Assembly: GCA_022575985.1 (NCBI GenBank)
Contig: JAKSXM010000311.1
Span: 19,837-83,836 of the forward strand
Reading direction: 5' to 3'
Length of the DNA stretch: 64,000 nt
Origin: Anagrus nilaparvatae
Taxonomy: Eukaryota > Arthropoda > Insecta > Hymenoptera > Mymaridae
Shown one piece after another: positions 21,535 through 32,859 of the stretch (positions are counted from its first letter, which is position 1; each line of letters starts with the position of its first letter). The notes under the pieces were generated by a model that worked only from the letters and a program-made list of their open reading frames with translations, was not told the DNA's origin and did no database searches. Both the position numbers and the translations under genes were made by a program.

Positions 21535-21654
21535 ATCAAAAAATTTATTATGTAACCTGTGATCTCTAACCTCTGTAATTAAAGAAAAATGTATATCAAA
21601 AAATTTATTATGTAACCTGTGATCTCTAACCTCTGTAATTAAAGAAAGAAAAAA
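21535..21654. repeat. 60-bp tandem duplication of a splice acceptor and exon start
   Basis: The segment holding ATTATGTAACCTGTGATCTC and CTCTGTAATTAAAGAAA occurs twice, 60 bp apart. On the minus strand each copy is a complete T-rich acceptor (AATTACAG) plus the first 39 or so bases of the desaturase exon with the second His box. The near-identity of the copies shows the duplication is young. Confidence 0.88.
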
Positions 21655-22148
21655 GCTGACGTTATAAAGATGACGTAAAATTTTATTAAACGTGAATTAA
21701 ACAATTATTAATGAATAAAAGCGAAATAATTTATAAATATTTACTCCATATAATATTCAAAAACTTGAGGATTTCATATAATCCATAAATTACAACGATA
21801 TGAACAATTTGTAATACAGCAAACATCGTTAATTTCCAAATAAATTTATATTTTGGAACGGTTCCAATTTTTTTATTGATATTAATATCTTCTAGACATT
21901 GATCAGCAGTAGTATTATTATTTGCATTATCACCATTTTTATTTATTTTAATTCCATTATTCAATTGAAAAAAATCAATACAATTGCATAACGCTGAACC
22001 AAGGGGCGATCTACTCAGAGCACACTTACTGTGCGCTAAGTATGCGCTGGATGTTTGCCAAGTGTGCACCAAGTGAGCGAATCATTTTGGAAGTGCTGCT
22101 AATGTTTAAAATTAATTAAATAATTGGTAACAAATATGTTTTATCACA

Positions 22149-22282
22149 AAAATCATCCCCACACCCTCTTTTTATACTTATAAGTCTAATATATATATCT
22201 GATAAATATTACTAATATTTGCTTCTTTTGGAAGACTTACAAAAGGTTTATAAGTTTAATAGGAGAGTGTGGGGATGATTTT
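22149..22282. mobile_element. 134-bp palindromic element
   Basis: AAAATCATCCCCACACCCTC (22149-22168) is matched in reverse, with one mismatch, by GAGAGTGTGGGGATGATTTT (22263-22282). Weaker pairing of CTTATAAGTCTAATA-type sequence continues inside. It lies just upstream of the desaturase pseudogene. Size and structure fit a MITE. Confidence 0.7.
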
Positions 22283-22289
22283 AGCGTTC

Positions 22290-23080
22290 CAATTTTCAGG
22301 TAACCAAATCTAAAGGCTGCACAGATTGCAACAAAAATTTGTCTGAGTATTTTTTAAAATTATTTGCGAAATTGCATTAATTGTTTAGGTACTCAAGTTT
22401 TATTGATTTTAAAAATTCTATAATTATAAGTGCTTACAGTTTTAGATATAATTCAATAACTACAATTTTTTTGTTAAAATATGAACTTTTATTTATTTTT
22501 AATATAAGTATACTTTTAACTGTAAAATACTTGAAAAATAATTCCTTTTAGTAAATTAATCTGATAAGTTGAATTTATGCTTATAATTGAACGATGGAAT
22601 ATGAAATAAAAACATTGGTAAAATTTGAAAGCTTCGTCATTTATACAATATAATATTCAAAATATAAAATCTGCATATCATTTAGGGTGTTTCCAATGTA
22701 CTAATTAACAAAAAGAAACAAGAATTATTAGTCATTAATCATATTATTACCACTCAAATTTTTTACTTCAATTAAATAATAATTATAAAAAATAGAAATA
22801 GATAATACATTACTTTTATAAAATACATAACAGGTTCCACCCAAACTAGGCCCAAGTTGGCCTGAAGGGTCACTGAAATGGGTCAGTGAAATTGTGCCTC
22901 CTGAGATTTGCCCGATTTAACCTAGCCTAACAATTCATAAATAAACAAATACGGAAGCCCGGAGTTTGTTTTTATTGATTTTTTTTTTTAAGTTTGAATT
23001 TATAACCCAAATTCACAAAATATAAATATAAAAAAAAGCGTAACAGAAAATTATGATAATAATTATTTTAATATACTGAA
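22290..23080. other. No gene; small GC-rich patch at 22832-22930
   Basis: Mostly AT-rich. A patch reads GGTTCCACCCAAACTAGGCC, CAAGTTGGCCTGAAGGG and a small stem TCACTGA-AATGGG-TCAGTGA. The patch resembles the GGCCCAAGTTGGCC-type ends of dispersed elements, but no partner end was found. No coding frame. Confidence 0.4.
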
Positions 23081-23084
23081 ATTG

Positions 23085-23620
23085 GTCCAAACTATTTTTT
23101 TCCAATAATCTAACTAAAAATAAGTACTCCTAGCCACTTTTAGTTTTTCAGATCCGATGTTCGATTTTTGGCATCCATTTTTGTGTTTTTGCCTTCTTTT
23201 GTAAGTAAACGCAAAATTTCCTTATTATTGATGCCAAATGCTAATTAATTTCCTTTTAGGTACGTATATGAAGTTTCCACAGAATTTGATTCTGAGGTTA
23301 AAAAATTAATTTTTCTAGTCTGTGTCCAGGAAGCACGTATTTCCCGGTTTTTTATTAATTTTATACGACCCCATATTGGCTTCGCCTCGGAAGGTAATTT
23401 ACGTGCTATTTGGGCCATTCTTTACTTTTCTGAACTCGAGCCATAAATTTACTATGGACTGCGCATGAGCGAGAAAATCATGATTTTACAATTTCTATTT
23501 TTTTTATTTGAAAATTTTATTGATCAGTTTCAATATCTCAAAATATGCAGGCTCTAATTTGTCATAAATATCTTGTTTTAAAACCTAATTTAAACCCGTA
23601 AAAAAATATGTGCCATAAAC
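23085..23620 (+). repeat. Single-arm copy of the 50.7-kb repeat family
   Basis: The order GGTCCAAACTATTTTTTTC, CACTTTTAGTTTTTCAGATC, TTTTGGCATCC, ATTTGATTCTGAGGTTA, then after a nested element ACTGCGCATGAGCGAGAAAA, follows the left arm of the element at 50694-52933 (GGTTACAAATT, then ACTGCGCATGCGCGAGAAAA). It is diverged and has no inverted partner here. Confidence 0.65.
23327..23455 (+). mobile_element. Short dispersed element, copy 2 of 3
   Basis: This segment interrupts the single-arm repeat at 23085-23620 between GATTCTGAGGTTAAAAAATT and ACTGCGCATGAGCG, which are adjacent in the 50.7-kb relative. It reads GTCCAGGAAGCACGTATTTC, GGCTTCGCCTCGGAAGGTAA, TTTACGTGCTATTTGGGCCA and CGAGCCATAAATTTAC. 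Relatives lie at 3768-3890 and 47661-47885. Confidence 0.65.
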
Positions 23621-23624
23621 TAAC

Positions 23625-26600
23625 CTGAAAGCTTTTGAAAAAATGATATTTGTTAAATTACTAGTTTTTCAAATATTTAAATATCCCGTCAAATCCCGTG
23701 ACAAAATGCGACAAAAAATTTAGATTTCGATATGAAATCGTATATTTAGTAGTCGAATAATAAAACTTTTCTAATTTCCATAAGAGCCTGTATTTTAGAT
23801 TCAATAACTCCAAAACTAAGCAGTCAAAACTCTTTAGATCTGACAGGGTGATTTTAGATAGTAAATACTTAAATCTAGGAAATTTTCCGAAAAATCGTAC
23901 ATTTTTTTCAATCTGTAATCAGCGTCCTTGAGTCATAATGTAATATTTTTTTTTTAACAAATTTTGTATTAATTTTGAAATTTAAGTATTTAAGTGGAAA
24001 ATAAAAACTTGTCAGAAAGAATAAAAAAATTTTAAGTAACCTGTTTACCAATAAGATTCAAAAGATGTAAATAGCTGCCAAAAATCGAGAAATGCATCTG
24101 GATTCTAGAAATCTAAAACTTACAATTAGTGAGAGGACTTATTTTTAGTTGCACTTGCAGTGGAATTTCTTAAATAATAAATTGTTAAATTACTTACAAA
24201 AAATCTAATAAAATTCAAACAACAATTCTAAGAAAAGTATGTCGTTGGCATTAATATTGAAAATACTGATAAAATGATGTCATTCAGCAAATAATCAGAA
24301 ATTTTATAAATTAGCTTATAAATAAAAAAGCACATAAATAATAAATAAAAATGTAGGTTTTGGATGGATTTGGTTTTGTGCATAGTATAAGTAGTAAAAA
24401 GTTTTTGAAAAATTGTATGTACAGTTCGTAAATAATTTTTCAATGCAACATTCCCTTGGACCAATACTGCCTCATATGAATAAATAAGTATACCAAAATA
24501 AGTTAAAAAAATAAAAAATATAAAAGTATTCAAAAAAATTTTTGATTTATGAGTGTGCTGCTTCCTTGAGTCTAAAAAATGTGAATTAGTTTTATTTTAT
24601 AAAAACGATGATCATGTTCACTAAAAGATAATAAGTCCGATTAAAAATCTCGCATATCCAAAAAAATTCATAAGAAAGAAAGTAGAGTTAAAAATGAAGA
24701 AAAGATTTAGCGAATATATAAAAGAGAATTATAAAAAAATATATATACGTATGTTGGAATAAGAAAAGAGAGCAAAATCAAAGCCTTAGGCAATATGAGG
24801 GTGATCTTTCTTGATCGTATTATTATTATTTTTCTTTTTTCATCGTATTTTTTTCTTTTATATACTAAATATATTCTTGATATATTCTTTATTCTTGTAT
24901 ATTATAATAGCTAAGAATTTAATTTTATATATGTACTGGTTCATTTCCTTCCTTGAATTAAAAATAAATATCTAGGGCATATTTATAAGACTTTGTAATA
25001 TAAAAAATAGTATAATCAATAAGTCTTTTTCTTTTATTCAGAAATATTTTAAATATTTTTTTATTGTAAACATTTAGAATTATTAATGATCATGCATATT
25101 TTTTAGGGAAATTGTTCCCCAGGTCATTTCATCGAATGTCTTTGTGTAGGAATGTATCTTCGAAAAAGTATATCCTGAAAAAAAAGCTCTGGATGAAAAT
25201 TTTTTTAGTTTAATCTAGTTGGACCAGCAGAAAACCAACATTTATTTCATCCAGTGTGTTTGAGCAATCACAAAAAATTTAATTTGAGATGTTAAAAAAG
25301 TTGATGGAAAATGCTAAAAAATGAAATTTTTTCATCTACAAGTTGTTTAATAACCTAAGACCATAAGAAACCTTGCTTTATTCCAAAATCATATCAATAT
25401 TAAATTTTCTTTATTTTGTATTCATAATTATCAGTATTGTAACCCAGTAAAATCTAAAATATTAGTAAAAATATGCAAGGGATGAAGCCTCCAATAAATT
25501 AGTAGGTGATCGTGCCGAAAATAAAAGAGCCCTAACTTTTTTATATTTCAGTGCGATTTTTTTACTTATTTTACTTAAGGTATTTGCAATTTACTGCAAG
25601 CTGGATGATATAAAATTTTAGATATTTTACTTTTGACAAATGAATTAAAGTTTGATACTTATTATGTACTATAGCGTTTAAAAGTTTCTAATTTTATTGT
25701 CCCAGTCCTAAAATTAAATTTTAAATTAAAATTATTCTGTCCCAATATTTTTTGTAGTAAACTAGAGCAGAATAAAAATGCATTCCGACATAGACATTTT
25801 ACTCTTTTTGTAGAAAATATTATTCTTAAATTAATATAAAAAAGTTTTTACCTGAATAAATTTACTCTCGGTTTAGCAAACTTCTTAAAAATCTATATAA
25901 ATAAACTTTTATTATTTTAACTTTAGTAGAGCTTTTAATTTTGATAGGTGTGCAAAAAATTTCCTTAAAGCATTTGCTATTTGCTATTTGGGTGACATAA
26001 TATGCCCATGGTCTCATGTATTTTGAATTGAGGTCGTGAAATCCACCGCAGCGAATGTGTTAAAAGAACCTAGTCATAAGAAAACTCATTACAAAAGCTA
26101 AAAAATATTAAGATCATTATTTTAGTATGATAAAATACCAAAAATAAAATAAATTTGTATAAAACGTAAGCCCACACCTTGCACAAATAAATAATCATGT
26201 AAACAAAAATTTGAATGAGTATATAAAACATTTCTATACAAGTAAATTATTATTTTTAATAGGTTGGCCTGTTATTTATATTCAATACATTGTTAAATAC
26301 ATAAATATCGAGCATAAAACAAATTTAAAAATTATACTAGAATTAAAGTATTAAAAAAGGAAATAAAGTGGCAGGAAAAAAGAATCGTCGTCTAAAAGAA
26401 GAAAAAAAAATTCTGTAACCCCAGGCAAAAAGCTTTTTATTGTTATATATATATATCTACATATATTTATAAAAAGTAGAAAAAAGAGAGCGAAAAAGTT
26501 TAATACCTATGAGATTTATAACTTGTAATGAGAAATCATTAGCCTTAAGGTAAATTAGACGATTTTTGGTAATTATCGAATATTATTCAAGTCGATATAG

Positions 26601-27878
26601 TTTATTTTTTTAAACTGCACTAAATTTGTATCTACCTTTTTTTTATTTTAACCTTTTTTTAAGGTAAGATTTGCAAAATTTACTTGACTTGTACACAAAA
26701 AAAATAATATTCAGTTTGTAACCCTAGAAACTATAAATCATTCAAGTGGGACCCGTCGTCGCTTTTACAAAGAAAGAATAGGTAATTTTTTTTGTTGCTG
26801 AAGTTGTCTTATATTATACTCAAAGAGGGAAAAAAAATTTAAGCGCCAAAAAAGTATTATATAAAGTGTGGGGTTTTAAAAAAGATTATTCTTATTTTCT
26901 GCCAATAATGTTTTTACAAATACTAGGCTTTTGAAGAAAAAAAATAATTGATGATTTAAAAAAATAATTTTTTTTATTATGTACTTATTTTGAAAAGACT
27001 AAGTAATATAATTTAAAAATTATATATTTACAGTAAATAATAAAGAAATTTTATTTCATTTTTTTTTTTTGAGTAATTGTAATAATTAGGCAAATTTTTT
27101 AAAAATAAGCATAAAACTTTAAAAAACTGCAGCGTGGGAAATCAATAACATAATAATATTTGGTTCATACATAATTAGTTAAATAAAAATTAAAAAATCA
27201 AAAAATAAAATTACTTTTAAATTTAATTTTTAAAATTTAGATCCAATTTTCCTGTTTAATTTACTCATCATAATTTTTTAACGCTTAAAATGCGAGATAT
27301 TTTTATGCAGCAGCATCACGTTTAATCAGAAATTACTTTATCCTATAAAAATTTACTCTTTTATTATTTATATCTGCTGTACATGATATTAAATATAAAT
27401 TAAAAATATTTTAATAAATATATATATATATACGTGGGTTGTAGGAATAATATCTGCATATTATAAATTGAGGTTTTTGTATTTCTTGTATGATTGAAAT
27501 ATTATTAGAAACATTTTATTATATTATAGTCAATTATTTAATAATTACTGCTATAAAATTTATAAGGAAATGGAAAATTTAAAAGATTCGTGTCTATTAA
27601 ATAAGTAGTAATTTTTTATGATAAAATAATATTGGTTATTACAGGTTTTATCAAAATGTTTTAACTTACATTATACAATTTATTTCTATCAAAATTTTTT
27701 CAAACCAATTATTGATTTTAAATTTGAAATAAAATAAAAATTGAGTAATTTTTGGAGAAAATCAATTAGAAAATATTATTCTTGATCCATATTAATTGAA
27801 TATTTACTTTTAAATTGACGAATAAATGTAAAAGCTTAAATTACTATTGTTGTTATTATCAGCGCCCATGATTTTTAA
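23625..27878. other. No gene seen
   Basis: A 101-codon minus-strand frame (24533-24228) starts with a leader-like hydrophobic run (MNTFIFFIFLTYFGILIYS), has a mixed middle (YEAVLVQGNVALKNYLRTVH) and ends hydrophobic. It could be a small membrane protein, but has no splice, promoter or homology support. The rest is AT-rich DNA with homopolymer and TA runs (26440-26465, 27418-27434). Confidence 0.4.
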
Positions 27879-27985
27879 ATATATATCGATTTATTATTTA
27901 TAATTGACCTGTACTGGGCAAAAATTATACTAAAAATTATAATTGCCCAGTACAGGTCAATTATAAATAATAAATCGATATATAT
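27879..27985. repeat. Perfect 43-bp-arm hairpin
   Basis: Bases 27879-27921 are the exact reverse complement of 27943-27985, with a 21-base loop. The inner part of the stem contains TTGACCTGTACTGGGCAA. A perfect match over 43 bp shows that it formed or was corrected recently. It may be a very short MITE or a precursor-like RNA hairpin; no TA or longer flanking duplication is clear. Confidence 0.95.
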
Positions 27986-28580
27986 GTAAAAGCTTAAGTA
28001 AATAATTATAAAATTTACTAAGAAATGTCACATGAAATGTTTAAAAGATAAATGTATTAGACAAGGATGAAATTTAAAATTATTACTTTCATTTCAGCAA
28101 AGAATATTTAAACTTTATATATACATATAGATATAGTATTAAAACTAAAAAAGGGGTTGGGGCAGAAGGAAATAATTCGGTTATAACTTGAGAGATTAGG
28201 TCTCGATTCGATTATCAAGCGAGGTATCAAACCGTTAAACAGTCTCCCTGCTAATCAAAAGTGAAACTCATTAATAGAGAGTCATGCAAATCGTAAATTT
28301 TAAATATTATTTTCTACTAGAGTTATATTATTTTATAAATTTTTAAAATATTTACGAAATAAACTAAAATATTGAAAATAAATTGCATGTATTACTTACT
28401 TTGATGAATACTTTTCTTTTTTAACTAACTTAAGTCCTCTAGTATAGAAAGTTGCTTAGAGATTCAATACTGGGTCATTTACAGCCGGTCATTTTTGATA
28501 AATTTTAAAAGAAAGACCTTTTTTTTAGTTTTAAATTAATCTTGTATTTTTTTATTAAATTTATATTTCTAAAAACTTTT
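27986..28580. other. No gene; slightly GC-richer patch at 28150-28290
   Basis: The stretch 28150-28290 (AAAAGGGGTTGGGGCAGAAG, then AGAGATTAGGTCTCGATTCG) is less AT-rich than its surroundings, but has no long frame and no RNA-gene fold that I can identify. Confidence 0.35.
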
Positions 28581-28584
28581 TTTT

Positions 28585-28930
28585 TCACTCCCTCCCCCTG
28601 ATGAAGGGTAATTTTTTAAGTACCACTCTCAATGAACATGTCCCATATTATAAATTAGAGCGTCATTTAGTATATAATAAAAATAGCCTATCTTATAGTA
28701 TAGAACCCTGCTAGGAGGTCTAATTTTGAATGATGAAATTGCCATTACTAATTCTAATGTGAACTATTAATTTTACCTAAAAAAATTACAAAAATTCTTG
28801 ATTAGTGAACCAAAAAACCCCCATGTGCCAAATCTCAAAATGCAAATATATAAATACAACGTCTCTTTGGGGGTAGTTTTTGCTAATAAAAAAGCAAGAT
28901 CCAAAATCTGGTACTTGCCAGGAAAATTAA
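28585..28930 (+). repeat. Dispersed modules shared with 2190-2870 and with the 3-kb transposon
   Basis: The segment 28590-28650 (CTCCCTCCCCCTGATGAAGG, then AATGAACATGTCCCATATT) matches the module at 5405-5480. The segment 28785-28900 (TTAGTGAACCAAAAAACCCC, GTGCCAAATCTCAAAATGC, GGGGGTAGTTTTTGC) is a diverged single unit of the 140-bp array. Confidence 0.6.
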
Positions 28931-31435
28931 GCCCCCCCCTCCCCCAGTTTCGTGACTAGAAAAATTAGGAAATTAAATTTGCTAAAAACATGGATTTTTC
29001 ATATAAAATTGATCCCAGATGTTTTATTATTTTGACACAAAAAAATGGAATACATTCGAAAATTTAAAAAACTTTCTTAAAATTTGAATTAAAAGAAAAT
29101 TTTGTTGAAATATTAGTAAAATTCTTATTAAATTTTTATGGTTAATTTCAGAAAAGAAGTAAAAGCCTCTCGAATTCACTTATCATAATTAAACTTTATT
29201 CTTTGCAAAAATTTTGAATATTCCAAGAATTTCTTATCCTTTATATAGCTTTGAAGCTGTCCATTTTAGAGCCCAATTAAGTTTTTGGTTATTTTTTATT
29301 TTCTTTTTCAAAAAGTTTTAATATAATTTATTCAATTTTAAAAATTAATAAAATTCTATAAATGTATATGGGTAGTTCTTAGTTATTTTACCCAAGTCTG
29401 CGGTCGATGTTTTGAATTTAAAAATACCAATTGCGCTGTATTTGGTATATAAAAATATGATTACTGCCCAATTTTGAAGCCTGGTTGCGATTTGGTAGCT
29501 GTTTTTCCAATTTTGATTTTCACATTCTTAACCACCCACTTCTTTTTTATTTTCTAGATGCCCTAAATAAGCCTAAAAAATATTTTCTTTACAAATATAA
29601 GTACTAAAATTCCCCAGCCAATCCAAATCTGGCCATATTTTTTCTGGAAAACCTTAGAAAAAGCTGGAAAAATTGAAAAATACACGACATTTTTAATAGT
29701 AAATTTCTCAAAATGCGCCACTTTTTTTAATTTTTAATTTTTTTTGTTAAATGTGTTTTCCCATATGATTTATAGTGGTTAATTTGATATGACATTTGTC
29801 ATAATAAAAATATGTGTTCAGATCCAAATAAATTAAAACCAAAACTATTCGGTCTAGACCTTAAACAATATGGACTTTTCCATTTCTCGCAGGTTCTTGT
29901 TATTAAATATGTAAATTTTGATATTTTTGCTTAAAAATTGAGAAAATAAACAATGTTCGAAATGTTTACTATGAAAATAATTTTACAAAAACCCATTTTT
30001 TTCCAAGAAATTTAACATTGTATTTATTATATAAAGAATCATAATAAGTATTATAATAAAGTATAATAAAATGAATAATAATATTATTCAAAAAAGAGAT
30101 TGTATATATAGTTAGAAAATAAAAATTTCCGGAAAAAAATTGGTTTTGCGTGTCCACAATTCATCAGTAAGTACTGTATACATAATAGCTGCGTGTTTCA
30201 GTTTTATATCTGAAAAGTTGAAAAACATTCAAATACATAATTCTTATGTTATATATATACATAAATGAGTTTCGCCATTATTTTTGCGTATATATGTTCT
30301 TCTGTCTTGAATTTTGATTTGTAGTAGTTTTTTTATACTTATAACATTTTTTACACATTTACAAATACAAAAATATTATTACACATATATAAAATGCTAT
30401 GGTTTTTTTTTATCGCATTTTACCTTCTACTTTAAAATTATAAACACTAGTCAGCTATTGGTTGATGTTAATTCCACCTTCTCGACGACCACCTCTTTTT
30501 TTTCTCTTTAAATATATATAAACAGAAAGAGAACCATACTATTTGAATTTTGTATATTAAAGGAAAGGTTTTCCTTGTAGTCGGACACCTTCCGGTTTCA
30601 TATCGTTTCCGTTTTTTTTTTTCTGTTTTTAAATCTTTATAGGTTGTAGTCTCTATTTTAGTTTTATGTATATTTAAATTTAATTGAAGGAGAAAATTTT
30701 CAACTTCAAGAAGTAAAATAATATATTGTTTCATTAAATTATCATGAATATAATGTACTGTATAACATCCCAATTATAAATGCCTTTTACTATGTATTTT
30801 TTTACAACAAAGAAGAAAAAAAAATCAAGGAAACGAGAGTTATTTTAGAAAAAAAGGATTTATTACTGAATTTTTGTTTTTTAATAATTAAAATTTTTTG
30901 TCTAGAATCGTAATAAAATATCGTCTAAAAATATAATTTGTAATTTGTAATTATATTTTATGAACTTTAATATTTGCAAAAAAATAGCTTTTTTTATAGA
31001 TTTGCTTAATTTAATATTACTAAATTGAAAAAATAAATAAATAAAATTAATTTTATTATATGGTGTAGCAAAATTAATGAAATTTCAACTTCACAAATCT
31101 GATGAAGCAATAATATAAGACTTTTTGGAAGAGAATCATTATTGCTCTCTTGTATGAATTTATTTCCGAAATGATCAGCCTCAGGCTTGCCAATCTATCG
31201 AACAGCAAAATAAACTTTTTAACGACTCGATAAATAACTATTTTATTGTAACTTTTTATTATATGGTGTAACAAAAAATATTTCTGACTCAATTTTGACC
31301 GAAAAAGTTTGATTTTGAATAACTATGTTTCTACTCCAAGGGCGAAAATACTTTAACTATTGAAGAAAATATTGTCTCGAATATAGTATTATATTTACCA
31401 TTTAGAAGAGATAAATAGGAAAAATATTGTATTAC
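28931..31435. other. No gene seen; short direct repeat
   Basis: TTATTATATGGTGTA-RCAAAA occurs at about 31053 and 31257 in direct orientation, 204 bp apart. A 72-codon minus-strand frame between them (31292-31074) has protein-like text (FDRLASLRLIISEINSYKRA) but no recognised family. The pair might be the ends of a small insertion. Frames near 30314 and 30468 look like chance. Confidence 0.35.
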
Positions 31436-31439
31436 CAAT

Positions 31440-31800
31440 TAAGGGATTCCAAGCTAACTGATCCCAAGTTTGAATCGAGGGTCTCAGAAAATGGTCCACA
31501 CTATTTAGAAAATAATTCCTCCCGACTATTTTTAGTTTTCTAGATCCATTTTCTGTTTTTGGCCCTTTTTTATGAATTTGCACAAAATTTTTTTATTTTT
31601 TCTGTCAAAAACTTCTTTAATTCTTGAAAATATTTTTGTTTTAAGCAATCATACAAAATTTTCTGTAAAATCTGATTTCAGAGTCCAAAACTTGATTGAA
31701 ACCGAACATGCGTGAGAAACTCATTATATAAAATTTAGTCTTTGAGCTTAAGTATCTCTAAATATGCAGTTTACATTTCTTACTTGTTCACTACTATTAG
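31440..31800 (+). repeat. Diverged single-arm copy of the 50.7-kb repeat family
   Basis: GGTCTCAGAAAATGGTCCAC, CTATTTTTAGTTTTCTAGATCC and GAACATGCGTGAGAAACTCA occur in the same order as the corresponding blocks at 50725-51000 and 23085-23480. There is no inverted partner nearby. Confidence 0.55.
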
Positions 31801-32859
31801 GGCAATGATTTTTCGAAGACTATTAAATCTATGGCGTGCAACAGATGAAGATGTTCAAGGCACATAATGCGAAAGATTCCATATTTTTTTCTTTGAACTT
31901 TGGAATATTTGAGACTAAAATAATTTCTTAGGTAAAAATATTTTTTTGCATAGATGTAATGAAAAATCAAAAACGAGAATTGACATTAGAACTTTATTTT
32001 AGAAAAACTGTTTCAAATAACGTCCTATCTAATATGTGCATAAGATTGACACTTGGTTATATTATGCTTGCAATAAAATGATAAGAACATAATATAATTA
32101 AATTCATTAGACTTAAATCTATAATTAGAATATATATCTTTGAATTCTATAGTATGATATCCATACGTGTTTATAACGCATAACGTAAACATCAATAGAT
32201 TATCCAATATATATATACGTATATATTATTTATTATTACCTATACTTGCATATATATATCACAAAGTTTCTAAACTAAAGCTTCGTTACTGTCGAGTTAT
32301 TCTATATATGCACTTTGTTTTAGAATATATAAGTACTCTATTGTAAGTAAGTATAAGTATAATACATAATCATATATAAATGTATACATACATTATTTTA
32401 GAGAGAATAAAGTGAGAGAATGAGAGAGAGTGAGATTGTATGTATAATAAATGCAAGGTTTAAAGCTTTAAGCACATATGAGAGTCCATTTCTCTTATAA
32501 CAGAATATATTCCAAGCCTAAAACATAACACCAACATAACACCTAAACGATTCAGTTCAATGAGGTTCTATTGTCTCAAGTAATTAATATTGATTACAAT
32601 GGATTATATACCTGTAGATATGTTAAATAATATTAAATTTTATATATATACATACGAAATATTTCATATTGACTAAAATAAATGTTTTGTTTTAGCAAAT
32701 GAAAATATTTTCACATAAATAATTATGAACTTCTTTTAACTATGCATATATTTTATACTTTATTTTTCAGGACTCCTTCAAAGTATTCTAGTTTTTGCAG
32801 CAAACTGCCAAAAAATTAAAACATTTATTATTTTCTTCATCTGAGTCTAAATAAATATT
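31801..32859. other. No gene seen
   Basis: AT-rich DNA downstream of the polymerase relic on its strand. Several TA runs (32200-32225, 32640-32655) and a GA-rich run at 32400-32440. No motif of the missing polymerase C-terminus was found. Confidence 0.45.

Larger units (their letters stand above)
19016..22072 (-). pseudogene. Decayed acyl-CoA delta-9 desaturase gene
   Basis: Exons run right to left. Exon 1 (up to 22072, ending 21731) has an Asn-rich N-terminus, then VPKYKFIWKLTMF and a membrane segment ending IYGLYEIL, as in insect stearoyl-CoA desaturases. The exon with the first His box is missing. The next exon (21572-21358) reads EVRDHRLHNKFFDTDADP, where the family has RDHRVHHK: the last His of box two is Asn. 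It continues NRGFIFARYRWN, a stop caused by a local duplication, then IDMSIESDEYLMF, and ends in a GTAATT donor. After a 1.25-kb inserted element come an exon at 19452-19335 (INSVVHAYGMKTFDN, the NS-x-AH-x-G-x-x-P-Y-D region) and a last exon at 19267-19016. The last exon carries GGGGQHNCHHYFPWD (third His box HNCHH), an in-frame TAG at 19154-19156, then FGLAYDLKTAS and stop. Such enzymes desaturate fatty acyl-CoA at the endoplasmic reticulum and need three intact His boxes. With one box absent and one damaged, this copy cannot be active. Confidence 0.9.

Noticed and set aside
30468..30773. 101-codon minus-strand frame
   Set aside because: Lys/Arg-rich runs from A/T tracts, no splice or promoter context and no recognised motif.
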